Origin: Streptomyces sp.
GTDB taxonomy: Bacteria; Actinomycetota; Actinomycetes; Streptomycetales; Streptomycetaceae
Direction: 5' to 3'
Assembly: GCF_019510245.1 (NCBI RefSeq)
Contig: NZ_JAEKKT010000145.1
Location: 1-62,532, forward strand
DNA: 62,532 nucleotides
In this document: positions 32,812 through 41,103 of the stretch, one piece after another
Layout of the letters: each line of letters begins with the position of its first letter
Position numbering within the stretch: the first letter of the stretch is position 1
The notes under the pieces: generated by a model
Seen by the model: only the letters and a program-made list of their open reading frames with translations
Told to the model about the DNA's origin: nothing
The model's database searches: none
Translations under genes and position numbers: made by a program

Positions 32812-33792
32812 TCAGGCGGGGGCGGCCACCCCCTCGCCGAGCACGAAGCCGGGGTCGATCTGCGCCGCCAGGTCGGCCCCGGTGCGCTCGTTGCCCCACG
32901 ACAGGGCGTTCTTCAGGTGGAAGTGGACCATCTGCCGGGTGTAGCGCTCCCAGTCCCGCAGCTCGTACGTCGCGTCGGTGGCGACCTTGAGGGCCCGCAG
33001 GGCGCGGGAGTTGGGGTTCTCCAGGAGCTCGAACCGGGGCGGGCGGCCCTTCTCCATGGCGCGCACCCAGTCCGAGTGCCCGACCGTGACCAGCAGGTCG
33101 TCCCCGACCTCCGAGCGCAGGAAGTCGATGTCCTCCTGCCCCTGCACCTTGTTGCCGACGACCTTCAGGACGACGCCGAAGTCGCGGGCGTACTCCTTGT
33201 ACTGGCGGTAGACGGAGACCCCCTTCCGGGTCGGCTCGGCGACGAGGAACGTGATGTCGAAGCGGGTGAACATGCCGGAGGCGAAGGAGTCCGAGCCCGC
33301 GGTCATGTCCACCACGACGTACTCGTCGGGGCCGTCGACGAGGTGGTTCAGGAACAGCTCCACCGCTCCCGTCTTGGAGTGGTAGCAGGAGACCCCCAGG
33401 TCGGCGTCCGTGAAGGGCCCGGTGACCATCAAACGGACGGCGCCGCCGTCGAGTTCCACCGGCCGCGCGCAGGCGTCGTACACCGGGTTGGGCTCCCGCA
33501 CCCGGACCAGCCGCGAACCCTCGCCGGGCGGGGTGGTCTTGATCATCGTCGCGGCGGAGGCGATGCGCGGGTTGTGGCCGCGCAGGTAGTCCTTGATCAG
33601 GGAGAGCCGCTCGCCCATCGCGGGCAGTGCCACCGCCTCCGTCTCGTCGAGGCCGAGCGCGGGGCCGAGATGCTGGTTGATGTCGGCGTCGACGGCGACG
33701 ACCGGCGCGCCGGCGGCCGCGAGATGGCGGATGAACAGGGAGGAGAGCGTGGTCTTGCCGCTGCCGCCCTTTCCGACGAAAGCAATTTTCAT
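32812..33792 (-). CDS. CooC/MinD-like P-loop ATPase
   Basis: A 326-residue ATPase. The deviant Walker A is FVGKGGSGKTTLSSLF, followed by VAVDADINQHLG. VVVDMTAGSDSFASGMFTRF is the switch region and TFLVAEPTRKGVSVY a further family block. The family includes nickel-insertion ATPases such as CooC, but no carbon-monoxide dehydrogenase or hydrogenase gene is near, so the client is unknown. TACTCT lies 8 bases before the ATG at 33792 (minus strand), which supports this start over a GTG six bases upstream and suggests a leaderless mRNA. It is divergent from the Fic-like gene, 100 bases away. Confidence 0.85.
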   Translation of the reverse strand: MKIAFVGKGGSGKTTLSSLFIRHLAAAGAPVVAVDADINQHLGPALGLDETEAVALPAMGERLSLIKDYLRGHNPRIASAATMIKTTPPGEGSRLVRVREPNPVYDACARPVELDGGAVRLMVTGPFTDADLGVSCYHSKTGAVELFLNHLVDGPDEYVVVDMTAGSDSFASGMFTRFDITFLVAEPTRKGVSVYRQYKEYARDFGVVLKVVGNKVQGQEDIDFLRSEVGDDLLVTVGHSDWVRAMEKGRPPRFELLENPNSRALRALKVATDATYELRDWERYTRQMVHFHLKNALSWGNERTGADLAAQIDPGFVLGEGVAAPA

Positions 33793-33881
33793 GTTCACGA
33801 AGAGTAGTCGTTCAGTAGCTTTGCGTGGCACATGGAGTGAAGAAGACCACTCCTTCGTGGAGCCCAAGGGCGGGGTGCGTA

Positions 33882-33905
33882 CTGTCGTACTCATGAGTAC
33901 GACAG
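33882..33905. promoter_or_regulatory. 24-bp perfect palindrome over the start codon of the Fic-like gene
   Basis: Half-site CTGTCGTACTCA (33882-33893) is followed by its exact complement TGAGTACGACAG (33894-33905). It covers part of a -10-like TACTGT (33879-33884), the expected transcription start, and the ATG at 33893. Operator and RNA hairpin readings are both possible. Confidence 0.65.
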
Positions 33906-34717
33906 GTGCGACCGCCGATCCGCTCGCGGCCCTGGGCTCGCTGCCCGGGGTGGCCGAGTCCGTGGAGTCCGTGCGCAAGGCCGTGGACCGGGTCTACGGG
34001 CACCGGGTCATGCGGCGCCGCAGCAACGCCGTCACCTCGGAGGCTGCGCTGCGGGCCGCCCGGGGCAGCGCCGCGCTCTCCGGTGCCGACTGGGCGCTGG
34101 AGGAGGTGCGGCGGCGCTCCGACTTCGGTGTGGACGACGACGCGCGCGTGGTCGGCGCGGCCCTCAGGCTGACCGCGGAGGCGGGCCAGCTGCTGTCGAT
34201 CTGGCGGCAGTCGCCGCTGCGGGTTCTGGCCCGGCTGCATCTGGTGGCGGCCGCGACGGGCGACGACGAGGTCGGCAGGCCGCGCCGGGCCGGTGAGGGC
34301 GTCGACGAGCCGCTGGTGGAACTGGCGCTGCCGGACGCGGACGAGGTGTCGGGGCGCCTGGAGGGGCTCTCCGAACTGATCGTCGCGGGGAGCGAGGCGC
34401 CGGCGCTGGTGACGGCCGCCGTGGTGCACGGCGAGCTGCTCGCGCTGCGGCCCTTCACCTCGTGCAACGGGCTGGTCGCCCGCGCGGCCGAGCGGATCGT
34501 GCTGATCGGCAGCGGCCTCGACCCCAAGGCGGTCTGCCCTGCGGAGGTCGGCCACGCCGAACTGGGCCGTGCCTCCTATCTGGCGGCGCTGGACGGCTAC
34601 GTCTCCGGCACGCCGGAAGGAATGGCGGCCTGGATCGCGCACTGCGGACGCGCGGTCGAACTCGGCGTGCGCGAGTCGACGGCGGTCTGCGAGGCGCTGC
34701 AGCGCGGGGCGGCGTAG
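33893..34717 (+). CDS. Fic/DOC-domain-like protein with degenerate active-site motif
   Basis: A 274-residue protein. LLSIWRQSPLRVLARLHLVA and AVVHGELLALRPFTSCNGLVARAAER align with the Fic fold, but the canonical HPFxxGNGRxxR reads RPFTSCNGLVAR: the catalytic His is Arg, the first Gly is Cys, and the Arg after GNG is Leu. AMPylation chemistry is therefore unlikely. Streptomyces copies are often annotated as oxidoreductase or Fic family. TACTGT (33879-33884) lies 8 bases before the ATG, suggesting a leaderless mRNA whose start lies within the palindrome. A terminator follows at 34755-34782. Confidence 0.75.
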   Translation: MSTTGATADPLAALGSLPGVAESVESVRKAVDRVYGHRVMRRRSNAVTSEAALRAARGSAALSGADWALEEVRRRSDFGVDDDARVVGAALRLTAEAGQLLSIWRQSPLRVLARLHLVAAATGDDEVGRPRRAGEGVDEPLVELALPDADEVSGRLEGLSELIVAGSEAPALVTAAVVHGELLALRPFTSCNGLVARAAERIVLIGSGLDPKAVCPAEVGHAELGRASYLAALDGYVSGTPEGMAAWIAHCGRAVELGVRESTAVCEALQRGAA

Positions 34718-34754
34718 AGCCCGGGCGGAGGGGGAGCGGGGCCCGGAAAGGGTT

Positions 34755-34782
34755 GCGGCGGTACGAGTGCTCGTACCGCCGC
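34755..34782 (+). terminator. Terminator of the Fic-like gene
   Basis: A 13-bp perfect stem, GCGGCGGTACGAG (34755-34767) and its complement (34770-34782), with a 2-base loop, 37 bases after the stop codon. Confidence 0.8.
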
Positions 34783-35090
34783 TGGCATGCTCACCCGGTT
34801 ACCAAGCGTCCTCGATGTGTCGCCCATCAGGTCGGGTACTTTGCCCGTCACCTGGTGCGGCTGGCCCGTAATCGACGGGTCGACGTCGCGTGGGTGCCCG
34901 GTGTTCATGCTGGGTCCGTGGGGCCAAATGCGTTTTAAAGGTGATCCTCGCGGATGTCCTTTGGTCTCGCGGGCCGCTAACCCCTTTGTACTGCAAGCCT
35001 GGAGCAAGCGGAAGTCCTGCCTGCAGTTCTTTACTTATGGGTCAAAGGCGCACCAAAGGGGCGCCGGATGGGCCGAACGGGTGAATGAGG
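34783..35090. ncRNA. ssrS: Probable 6S RNA locus (strand and ends not resolved)
   Basis: A 320-base gap between convergent genes has no plausible frame, lower GC and clear folding potential. From memory, the S. coelicolor 6S RNA (scr3559) lies between the same two genes (the HAD phosphatase and the Fic-like gene). In the right half, CCTTTG (34958-34963) pairs with CAAAGG (35043-35048), then ACCC with GGGT, then an open bubble, then ACTGCAAGC (34990-34998) with GCCTGCAGT (35019-35027). That order of stem, bubble and stem is 6S-like, though shorter than the usual 190 bases. A hairpin CCCGT-AATCG-ACGGG lies at 34868-34882. Synteny, not structure, is the main support. Confidence 0.45.
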
Positions 35091-35104
35091 GTGGGGCGGC
35101 CGGT

Positions 35105-35941
35105 TCAGGCGACCGTGCTCCGGCGCCGGCTCGCGTACCAGACCAGGCCGGCGGTGGCGGCCGCCGCTCCTATGGCCGCCGCGGCGACCAGGGCCGGGCG
35201 CGGGGGTGCGGAGAACCGCTGCTTGAGCCGTACCGGCCGGTTGAAGTTCAGGATCGGCCACCCGCGGGCGACGGCCTCGCGGCGCAGCGCGCGGTCCGGG
35301 TTCACGGCATGCGGATGCCCGACCGCCTGGAGCATCGGTACGTCGGTCGCCGAGTCGCTGTAGGCGTAGCAGCGGTCGAGGTCGTAGCCCTCGGAGGCGG
35401 CCAGCTCCCGGACGGCCTCGGCCTTGGTCGGCCCGTAGGCGTAGTACTCCACCTCGCCCGTGTAGCAGCCGTCGCCGCCGACCACCATGCGGGTGGCCAC
35501 CACCCGGTCGGCGCCGAGGAGTTCGCCGATCGGCTCGACCACCTCGGCGCCCGAGGTGGAGACGATGACGACGTCCCGGCCGGCCCTGTGGTGCTCCTCG
35601 ATGAGGGAGGCGGCCTCGTCGTAGATGATCGGGTCGATCAGGTCGTGCAGGGTCTCGGCGACGATCTCCTTGACCTGCTGGACATTCCAGCCACGGACGA
35701 GACCGGACAGGTATGCGCGCGTGCGCTCCATCTGGTCGTGGTCCATACCGCCGACCAGGAACACGAACTGGGAGTACGCGTTGCGCAGCGCCGCCCTGCG
35801 GTTGATCAGACCGCCTTGGTAGAACGACTTGCTGAAGGTGAGCGTGCTCGACTTCGCAATGACCGTCTTGTCCAGGTCAAAGAAGGCTGCTGTGCGGGGC
35901 AAGGAGTGGCTTTCCACGCCCCGAGCATAGGCGCCCACCAT
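35105..35941 (-). CDS. HAD-IB family phosphatase (SerB-like)
   Basis: A 278-residue protein. HAD motif I is AAFFDLDKTVIAKSS (D-x-D-x-T), motif II is VIVSTSGAEV, and motif IV is YAYSDSATDVPML. The family (HAD-IB, SerB-like) dephosphorylates small substrates; Streptomyces copies carry the label 'inhibition of morphological differentiation'. A C-terminal membrane segment (ALVAAAAIGAAAATAGLVW) and a basic end (YASRRR) suggest inner-membrane anchoring. The ATG at 35941 gives MVGAYARGVESHSLPRTAAF; a GTG at 35917 is the alternative. It is convergent with the ncRNA locus. Confidence 0.9.
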   Translation of the reverse strand: MVGAYARGVESHSLPRTAAFFDLDKTVIAKSSTLTFSKSFYQGGLINRRAALRNAYSQFVFLVGGMDHDQMERTRAYLSGLVRGWNVQQVKEIVAETLHDLIDPIIYDEAASLIEEHHRAGRDVVIVSTSGAEVVEPIGELLGADRVVATRMVVGGDGCYTGEVEYYAYGPTKAEAVRELAASEGYDLDRCYAYSDSATDVPMLQAVGHPHAVNPDRALRREAVARGWPILNFNRPVRLKQRFSAPPRPALVAAAAIGAAAATAGLVWYASRRRSTVA

Positions 35942-36509
35942 TCGGCGTAAGGTGGGGCGCGTGGGTTTGCCTGAGAGGGCTCTCGGGTACACCATGGAAG
36001 TCACGGATCGTTCGCGACCGTGCTAACCCGGTCCGACTCCTCCCCCCCCGAGTCGGCCGTGGAGACGACCCCCACTCTCCCCCCCGGTGGGGGTCGTCGC
36101 ATGTCCGGACGGGTTTTCCTCCTCTTTCGCGGGCCGCGAGGCCTCGGTCGGGCGGCTGCGGCCGCCCCTTTCGCATGCCCATGATCCGTCACACTCCGTA
36201 ACGGTATCGCTGCACTGTGGAAGCCGCACAGGCCTCGGAACGGGCCCGACCGGTATGGGTGACGGCGATATTCACAACCACCGGGTTGTCCACAGTTTTG
36301 GACCAAGATCCACACGATTTCCGGGTTCGCTGCACCGTGATTCCAGCGCGCTCCGGCGGCGGCGAGTTCATGGCCGGTTCCGTTTTCGGGCGCCAATGGC
36401 CGGTTTCTGTCGGCCGTGCATATGGAGCCGCTTGCCGGTTCTTCACACGTTTGGGAATCGCGTGGCCGCAGGGGCCATGCGGGAGCACGCAGCCAAGGGG
36501 GAAGCTCAC
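35942..36509. promoter_or_regulatory. Intergenic region upstream of the Ssd/Tad cluster
   Basis: About 570 bases without a convincing gene. It holds a hairpin with 12-bp arms GACGACCCCCAC (36064-36075, one base into line) and GTGGGGGTCGTC (36087-36098), two DnaA-box-like sites (36286-36314), and A/T-richer patches near 36270-36310 that may hold promoters. Confidence 0.45.
36286..36314 (+). promoter_or_regulatory. Pair of DnaA-box-like sites
   Basis: TTGTCCACA at 36286-36294 is an exact consensus DnaA box. AGATCCACA at 36306-36314, 20 bases on in the same direction, keeps TCCACA. Confidence 0.4.
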
Positions 36510-37610
36510 GTGGCCGGAACTGTCACCCAGGACCCGCCGTCCGCCGCCTCGGGACGGCCAGGACGCCCGATGATCGTCACCGAGGACGCCGAACTCCTCG
36601 ACGACCTGCTGCGCCTGTGCGCGGCGGCCGGCGCCAAACCGGAGGTCCACCACGGTCCGCCGGAACGCGGCGGCGGCTGGGAGTCAGCCCCGCTCGTCCT
36701 GGTCGGCGACGACGCCGCACGACGGGTGCGCGGGGCCGCCCGCCGACGCGGGGTGGTGCTGGTGGGCCTCGACCAGGACGACCCCGACGTGTGGAAACGG
36801 GCCGTGGAGATCGGTGCGGACCACGTCCTGATGCTGCCCGACGGCGAGCAGTGGCTCGTGGACCGGATCGCCGACGTCGTCGAGGGTGTGGGCCGCCCGG
36901 CCCTCACCGTCGGCGTCATCGGCGGCCGGGGCGGGGCCGGCGCCTCCACGCTGGCCTGCGCGCTCGCCGTCACCTCCGCGCGGGAGGGACTGCGCACCCT
37001 GCTCGTGGACGCGGATCCGCTGGGCGGCGGAATCGACGTACTCCTCGGCGGTGAGACCGCCGAGGGGCTGCGCTGGCCCGCCTTCGCCGCCTCGCGCGGC
37101 CGGCTCGGCAGCGGCGCCCTGGAGGAGTCCCTGCCCGAGTTGCACTCGCTGCGGATCCTCAGCTGGGACCGCGGCGACTGCGTGGCGATTCCGCCGCCCG
37201 CCGTCCGCGCGGTGCTCGCCGCCGCCCGGAGGCGCGGCGGCACCGTCGTCGTCGACCTGCCGCGCCGCCTGGACGACGAGGTCGCCGAGGTCCTCACCCA
37301 GCTCGACCTCGCCGTCCTGGTGGTCCCCGCCGAACTGCGCGCCGTCGCTGCGGCCGGACGGGTGGCGGCCACCGTCGGCATGGTCGTGCGCGACCTCAGG
37401 GTGGCGGTACGCGGCCCGTACGCGCCGGGACTGGACGACCGCGAGGTGGCCCGGCTGCTCGGCCTGCCGCTGGCCGGCGAGGTACCGGCCGAACCAGGCC
37501 TGTCCCGCCCCGACCGGAAACCGCCGGGCTCCGTCGCACGCGGACCGCTGGCCCGCTTCTGCAAGGGCTTCTGGGAGCGCACGCTGGTCGAGGTCGGCGG
37601 TGTCGCATGA
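36510..37610 (+). CDS. Ssd/CpaE-like ATPase of the Tad pilus cluster
   Basis: A 366-residue protein. An N-terminal receiver-like or CheY-like fold (PMIVTEDAELLDDLLRLCAA...VLVGLDQDDPDVW) precedes a MinD/CpaE-type P-loop domain with deviant Walker A GGRGGAGASTLACALAV and LLVDADPLGGGIDVLLGG. Mycobacterial Ssd and CpaE-like proteins are relatives; they localise or regulate septum or pilus assembly. The GTG at 36510 has AAGGGGGAAG about 8 bases upstream; an ATG at 36477 has only GGGG. The ATGA overlap with the next gene shows translational coupling to the pilus ATPase. Confidence 0.87.
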   Translation: MAGTVTQDPPSAASGRPGRPMIVTEDAELLDDLLRLCAAAGAKPEVHHGPPERGGGWESAPLVLVGDDAARRVRGAARRRGVVLVGLDQDDPDVWKRAVEIGADHVLMLPDGEQWLVDRIADVVEGVGRPALTVGVIGGRGGAGASTLACALAVTSAREGLRTLLVDADPLGGGIDVLLGGETAEGLRWPAFAASRGRLGSGALEESLPELHSLRILSWDRGDCVAIPPPAVRAVLAAARRRGGTVVVDLPRRLDDEVAEVLTQLDLAVLVVPAELRAVAAAGRVAATVGMVVRDLRVAVRGPYAPGLDDREVARLLGLPLAGEVPAEPGLSRPDRKPPGSVARGPLARFCKGFWERTLVEVGGVA

Positions 37611-38788
37611 GGCCCGGCACCGCGGGCGCGGACGGCCCGGCCCTGCTCGACGGAGTACGGCGCTGGCTCGCCGAGAGCGGCGCCGAACCGACACCCGCAC
37701 GGGTTGCACAGGCGCTGCGTGCCCAGGGGCGGGTCCTCGGCGACGCCGAAGTCCTCGGCGCGGCCGAGCGGCTGCGCTCCGAACTGGTCGGCAGTGGCCC
37801 CCTGGAGCCGCTGCTCGCCGACCCCACGGTCACCGACGTCCTGGTGACCGCCCCGGACCGGGTCTGGGTGGACCGCGGCGGCGGCCTGGAACTCACCCCC
37901 GTCGCCTTCGGGGACGCGGCGGCGGTCCGGCGCCTCGCGCAGCGGCTGGCCGCGGTGGCGGGCCGGCGCCTGGACGACGCACGGCCCTGGGCGGACGCCC
38001 GGCTGCCCGACGGCACCCGTCTGCACGCGGTCCTGCCGCCGGTGGCCGTCGGCTGCACCTGCCTGTCCCTGAGGGTGGTCCGCCCGCGGGCGTTCACCCT
38101 CGACGAACTGGTCGCGGCCGGGACGGTGCCCCCGGGCGGCGACCGCATCCTGCGGGCCCTCATGGCGGCCCGGCTGTCCTTCCTGGTCAGCGGCGGCACG
38201 GGCACCGGCAAGACGACCCTCCTGAGTGCCCTGCTCGGCCTCGTCGGCCAGGGCGAGCGGATCGTGCTCGCCGAGGACTCGGCGGAGCTCAGGCCCGAAC
38301 ACCCGCACGTCGTCTGGCTCGAGACCAGACCCGCCAACCAGGAGGGCGCCGGTCTCGTCACCTTGGAGGACCTGGTCCGGCAGGCCCTGCGGATGCGGCC
38401 CGACCGGCTCGTCGTCGGCGAGGTCCGCGGGCCCGAGGTGGTCCATCTGCTGGCCGCGCTCAACACCGGCCACGAGGGCGGCTGCGGCACCGTGCACGCC
38501 AACGCGGCCGCGGACGTGCCGGCCCGGCTGGAGGCCCTCGGTACGGCGGCCGGGCTCGACCGGGCCGCCCTGCACAGCCAGCTCGCTGCCGCCCTGTCGG
38601 TGGTGCTGCACCTCGTACGGGACCGCGGGGGCCGGCGGCGGATCGCCGAGGTGCACGTCCTGGAGCGGGACTCCTCCGGGCTGGTGCGAACGGTCCCGGC
38701 GCTGCGCTGGGACGCGGCCGCCTTCGCCCGGGAGCAGGGGTGGGAGCGGCTGCGGGGGCTGCTGCGCGGTGACGTGGGCGAGCCGTGA
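37607..38788 (+). CDS. tadA: TadA/CpaF secretion ATPase
   Basis: A 393-residue hexameric ATPase of the type II/IV secretion superfamily. An N-terminal part with SGPLEPLLADPTVTDVLV is typical of CpaF. Walker A is SGGTGTGKTTLLSALL, the Asp box reads VLAEDSAELRPEHPH, Walker B is RPDRLVVGEVRG and the His box is GHEGGCGTVHANAA. It powers Flp pilus assembly at the membrane. Its ATG overlaps the Ssd stop (ATGA). TadB follows after 52 bases. Confidence 0.95.
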   Translation: MRPGTAGADGPALLDGVRRWLAESGAEPTPARVAQALRAQGRVLGDAEVLGAAERLRSELVGSGPLEPLLADPTVTDVLVTAPDRVWVDRGGGLELTPVAFGDAAAVRRLAQRLAAVAGRRLDDARPWADARLPDGTRLHAVLPPVAVGCTCLSLRVVRPRAFTLDELVAAGTVPPGGDRILRALMAARLSFLVSGGTGTGKTTLLSALLGLVGQGERIVLAEDSAELRPEHPHVVWLETRPANQEGAGLVTLEDLVRQALRMRPDRLVVGEVRGPEVVHLLAALNTGHEGGCGTVHANAAADVPARLEALGTAAGLDRAALHSQLAAALSVVLHLVRDRGGRRRIAEVHVLERDSSGLVRTVPALRWDAAAFAREQGWERLRGLLRGDVGEP

Positions 38789-38840
38789 GCTCCGGCCTGA
38801 AGTGACTTCAGTGATCCATGACTTGGAAGGGAAGCGTGTG

Positions 38841-39701
38841 ATGGGTGAGACGACGTTCGGTGCCGTCGTGGTGTGCGGCGGCGTCATGGCCTGGCTGCTG
38901 GCCGAGCGGCACCGGGAGGTACGGCGGGCACGGCTGCTGCTGGCCGGCGGCGGGGTGGTGACCACCGGGCCGCCTTCCTGGGAGCGTGCGCTCGGGGAAC
39001 TGCGGCAACTGGGCGGCCGTTGGCGGGGTGAGTGGTGGGCCCTGGTCGTCGGTGTCGCGCTCGCGCTCCTTGCCGCCTCGGTCCTTCCGGTCCTCGCGGG
39101 GGCGGCCGGGGTGCCGGTGCTGCGCCGGGTGCGGCTGGCCCGCCAGGCGCGGCGGACCGGGCAGGAGCGCGCCGATGCGGTGATCGCGCTGTGCGGGGCG
39201 CTCGCCGGTGAGGTGCGTGCGGGACGGCAGCCGGGCGAGGCGCTGCTGCGGGCCGCACGGGACTCCGGCGGGCTCGGTGAGGCCCAGCCGGCCGTGGTCG
39301 CGGCGGCGCGCTTCGGCGGGGACGTGCCGGCTGCGCTGGCGCTGGCGGCGCGGCAGCCCGGCGCCGACGGCCTGCTGGGGCTCGCGGCCTGCTGGCGGGT
39401 GGCGGTCGACCAGGGCGCCGGGCTCGCGGCCGGTCTCGACCGCCTGGACGCCGCCCTGCGCGCCGAACGCGACCAACGCTCCGATCTGCGGGCCCAGTTG
39501 TCGGGCGCCCGGGCCACCGCGGTGATGCTCGCGGCGCTGCCCGCCCTCGGCCTCCTGCTCGGCTCGGCCATGGGCGCCGACCCGCTGCGGGTGCTGCTGC
39601 ACACCGGAGCCGGCCTGGGCTGCCTGGCCGTCGGGGCGGCGTTCGAGGGCGCCGGGATGTGGTGGGCGGTCCGCATCGTGCGGGGAGCTGAGGCGGCGTG
39701 A
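38841..39701 (+). CDS. tadB: TadB-like pilus assembly membrane protein
   Basis: A 286-residue integral membrane protein with a type II secretion F domain. An early membrane segment, a pair around EWWALVVGVALALLAASVLP, and the cytoplasmic F domain (LCGALAGEVRAGRQPGEALL...AGLAAGLDRLDAALRAE) are followed by membrane segments TAVMLAALPALGLLLGSAMG and GAGLGCLAVGAAFEGAGM. It forms the inner-membrane platform with TadC. The ATG at 38841 follows GGAAGGGAAG by seven bases. The TGA overlaps the TadC start. Confidence 0.88.
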   Translation: MGETTFGAVVVCGGVMAWLLAERHREVRRARLLLAGGGVVTTGPPSWERALGELRQLGGRWRGEWWALVVGVALALLAASVLPVLAGAAGVPVLRRVRLARQARRTGQERADAVIALCGALAGEVRAGRQPGEALLRAARDSGGLGEAQPAVVAAARFGGDVPAALALAARQPGADGLLGLAACWRVAVDQGAGLAAGLDRLDAALRAERDQRSDLRAQLSGARATAVMLAALPALGLLLGSAMGADPLRVLLHTGAGLGCLAVGAAFEGAGMWWAVRIVRGAEAA

Positions 39702-40486
39702 GCGCGGAGGTCGTCCACAGGCTGGGGGCGACGGTCGCGGTGGTGGCGGCCCTGGGCTGGCCGACATGGCGGCTGGAGCGGGCCCGGCGCGGGCGCCTGG
39801 CCCGGCGCAGGCTGGCCGAACTGCTCGGCCTGGAGAGGCTGGAGCAAGCGCAGAGGCACTCCGCCGTCGGCGGTGCCGTCCGCAGGTGGCTGCCGGTCGT
39901 CGGGGTGGTCTGCGGCGGCTGGGTGCTGGTCGGCGGGGTCGTCGGGGTGCTGCTCGGGGTGGGCGCCGCGGTGGGGCTGTGGCGGTGGCGGAGCGGGGCG
40001 GCCGACGCAGACCGGACGGCCGAGGCGGAGGCTGCCGAGGCCGCGCGCCAACTCCCGCTCGCAGCCGACCTCCTGGCGGCCTGCATCGCCGCCGGGGCCA
40101 GTCCGGTGGTCGCCGCCCAGGCCGTCGGAGAGGCGCTCGGCGGACCCGTCGGGGAGGGGCTGGCACGGGGCGCGGCGGAGGTGCGGCTGGGCGGCGAACC
40201 GGCAGCCTGCTGGCGGCGGTTGGCTGGACTGCCGGGGGCCGCCGCCCTGGCCCGGCTGCTGGAGCGCGCCGACGAGTCGGGGATGCCGGCGGCCGCGCCC
40301 GTCGCCCGGCTCGCCTCGGACGCCCGGGCCGAGTGGGCGAGGAGCGCGACCGCGCGGGCGCGGCGGGCAGCCGTGCTGATCTCGGCGCCGGTGGGGCTGT
40401 GCTTCCTGCCTGCGTTCATCGCGGTCGGGGTGCTGCCCGTGGTGATCGGTCTCGCGGGCGGGGTGCTGCGAGGGGGTGGTGGATGA
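39698..40486 (+). CDS. tadC: TadC-like pilus assembly membrane protein
   Basis: A 262-residue protein with two N-terminal and two C-terminal membrane spans (VVGVVCGGWVLVGGVVGVLL, VLISAPVGLCFLPAFIAVGV) and an F domain (LAADLLAACIAAGASPVVAA...LARLLERADESG). It pairs with TadB. The GTG at 39698 overlaps the TadB stop (GTGA). Its end at 40486 is followed by an A/T-rich stretch with CAAATCAAG repeats (40535-40560) before the pilin gene. Confidence 0.87.
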   Translation: MSAEVVHRLGATVAVVAALGWPTWRLERARRGRLARRRLAELLGLERLEQAQRHSAVGGAVRRWLPVVGVVCGGWVLVGGVVGVLLGVGAAVGLWRWRSGAADADRTAEAEAAEAARQLPLAADLLAACIAAGASPVVAAQAVGEALGGPVGEGLARGAAEVRLGGEPAACWRRLAGLPGAAALARLLERADESGMPAAAPVARLASDARAEWARSATARARRAAVLISAPVGLCFLPAFIAVGVLPVVIGLAGGVLRGGGG

Positions 40487-40571
40487 GGGGCCGCGACAGC
40501 GGGGCCGCGGACAGGAACTGAAGTCGAAAACGGGCGAATCAAGCAAATCAAGCAAATCAAAGGAGATCGAA

Positions 40572-40760
40572 ATGCGCGAGATGTTCTGGAAGATGTGGAA
40601 GCTGGCACGCCGGGACGCCGGAATGGTCACCTCCGAGTACGCGATGGGGATCATCGCCGCCGTCGGGTTCGCGGCGGTCCTCTACGCGGTGGTGACGAGC
40701 GGGCAGGTCAGCGCGGAGCTCCAGGCCATCGTGAAACGAGCCCTCAGTGCGCGGATGTGA
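40572..40760 (+). CDS. Flp-type pilin, DUF4244
   Basis: A 62-residue protein. A short basic leader (REMFWKMWKLARRDAGMV) ends before TSEYAMGIIAAVGFAAVLY, a hydrophobic helix like the N-terminus of Flp pilins with Glu near position +3 after the probable cut. DUF4244 is the actinobacterial form. The ATG at 40572 has AAAGGAG six to eight bases upstream. Upstream direct repeats of CAAATCAAG (three units) are unusually A-rich for this genome. The end overlaps the next start codon. Confidence 0.9.
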   Translation: MREMFWKMWKLARRDAGMVTSEYAMGIIAAVGFAAVLYAVVTSGQVSAELQAIVKRALSARM

Positions 40761-41103
40761 GCGGGGGAGCGGGGCGGACCGGGGGTTCGTGACCGCGGAG
40801 GCGGCCGTGGTGCTGCCGGTGCTGGTGGCGTTCACGATGGCGCTGGTGTGGGGGCTGCTCGTGGTGGCCGCCCAGATCCGGTGCGTGGACGCCGCCCGCA
40901 CCGGGGCGCGGGCCGCGGCGCGGCAGGACGCCGAGGACGCTGTGATCGCGGTGACGAAGGAGGCGGCGCCGGACGGAGCGACGGTGACGGTGGGCCGCGA
41001 GGGCGACGAGGTGCGGGTGACGGTGGTGGCGAGGCCGCCGGTGCTGGGCGCGTTGCCGTTCGAGGTACGGGAGTCGGCGGTCGCCTTGGCGGAGGGGCCG
41101 TGA
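40747..41103 (+). CDS. TadE-like pseudopilin
   Basis: A 118-residue protein. GFVTAEAAVVLPVLVAFTMA is the TadE signature helix (Glu five residues into the hydrophobic segment), followed by a soluble domain with IRCVDAARTGARAAARQ and a basic/acidic end. The GTG at 40747 overlaps the pilin gene by 14 bases; a later GTG at 40787 would leave only TAEAAV. It is coupled to the next gene as GTGA at 41100. Confidence 0.88.
   Translation: MRGCERGSGADRGFVTAEAAVVLPVLVAFTMALVWGLLVVAAQIRCVDAARTGARAAARQDAEDAVIAVTKEAAPDGATVTVGREGDEVRVTVVARPPVLGALPFEVRESAVALAEGP

Noticed and set aside
36506..40654. Minus-strand open frame of 1382 codons
   Set aside because: It is antisense to the Ssd/Tad genes, is Pro/Arg/Ser-rich nonsense, and arises from high third-position GC.
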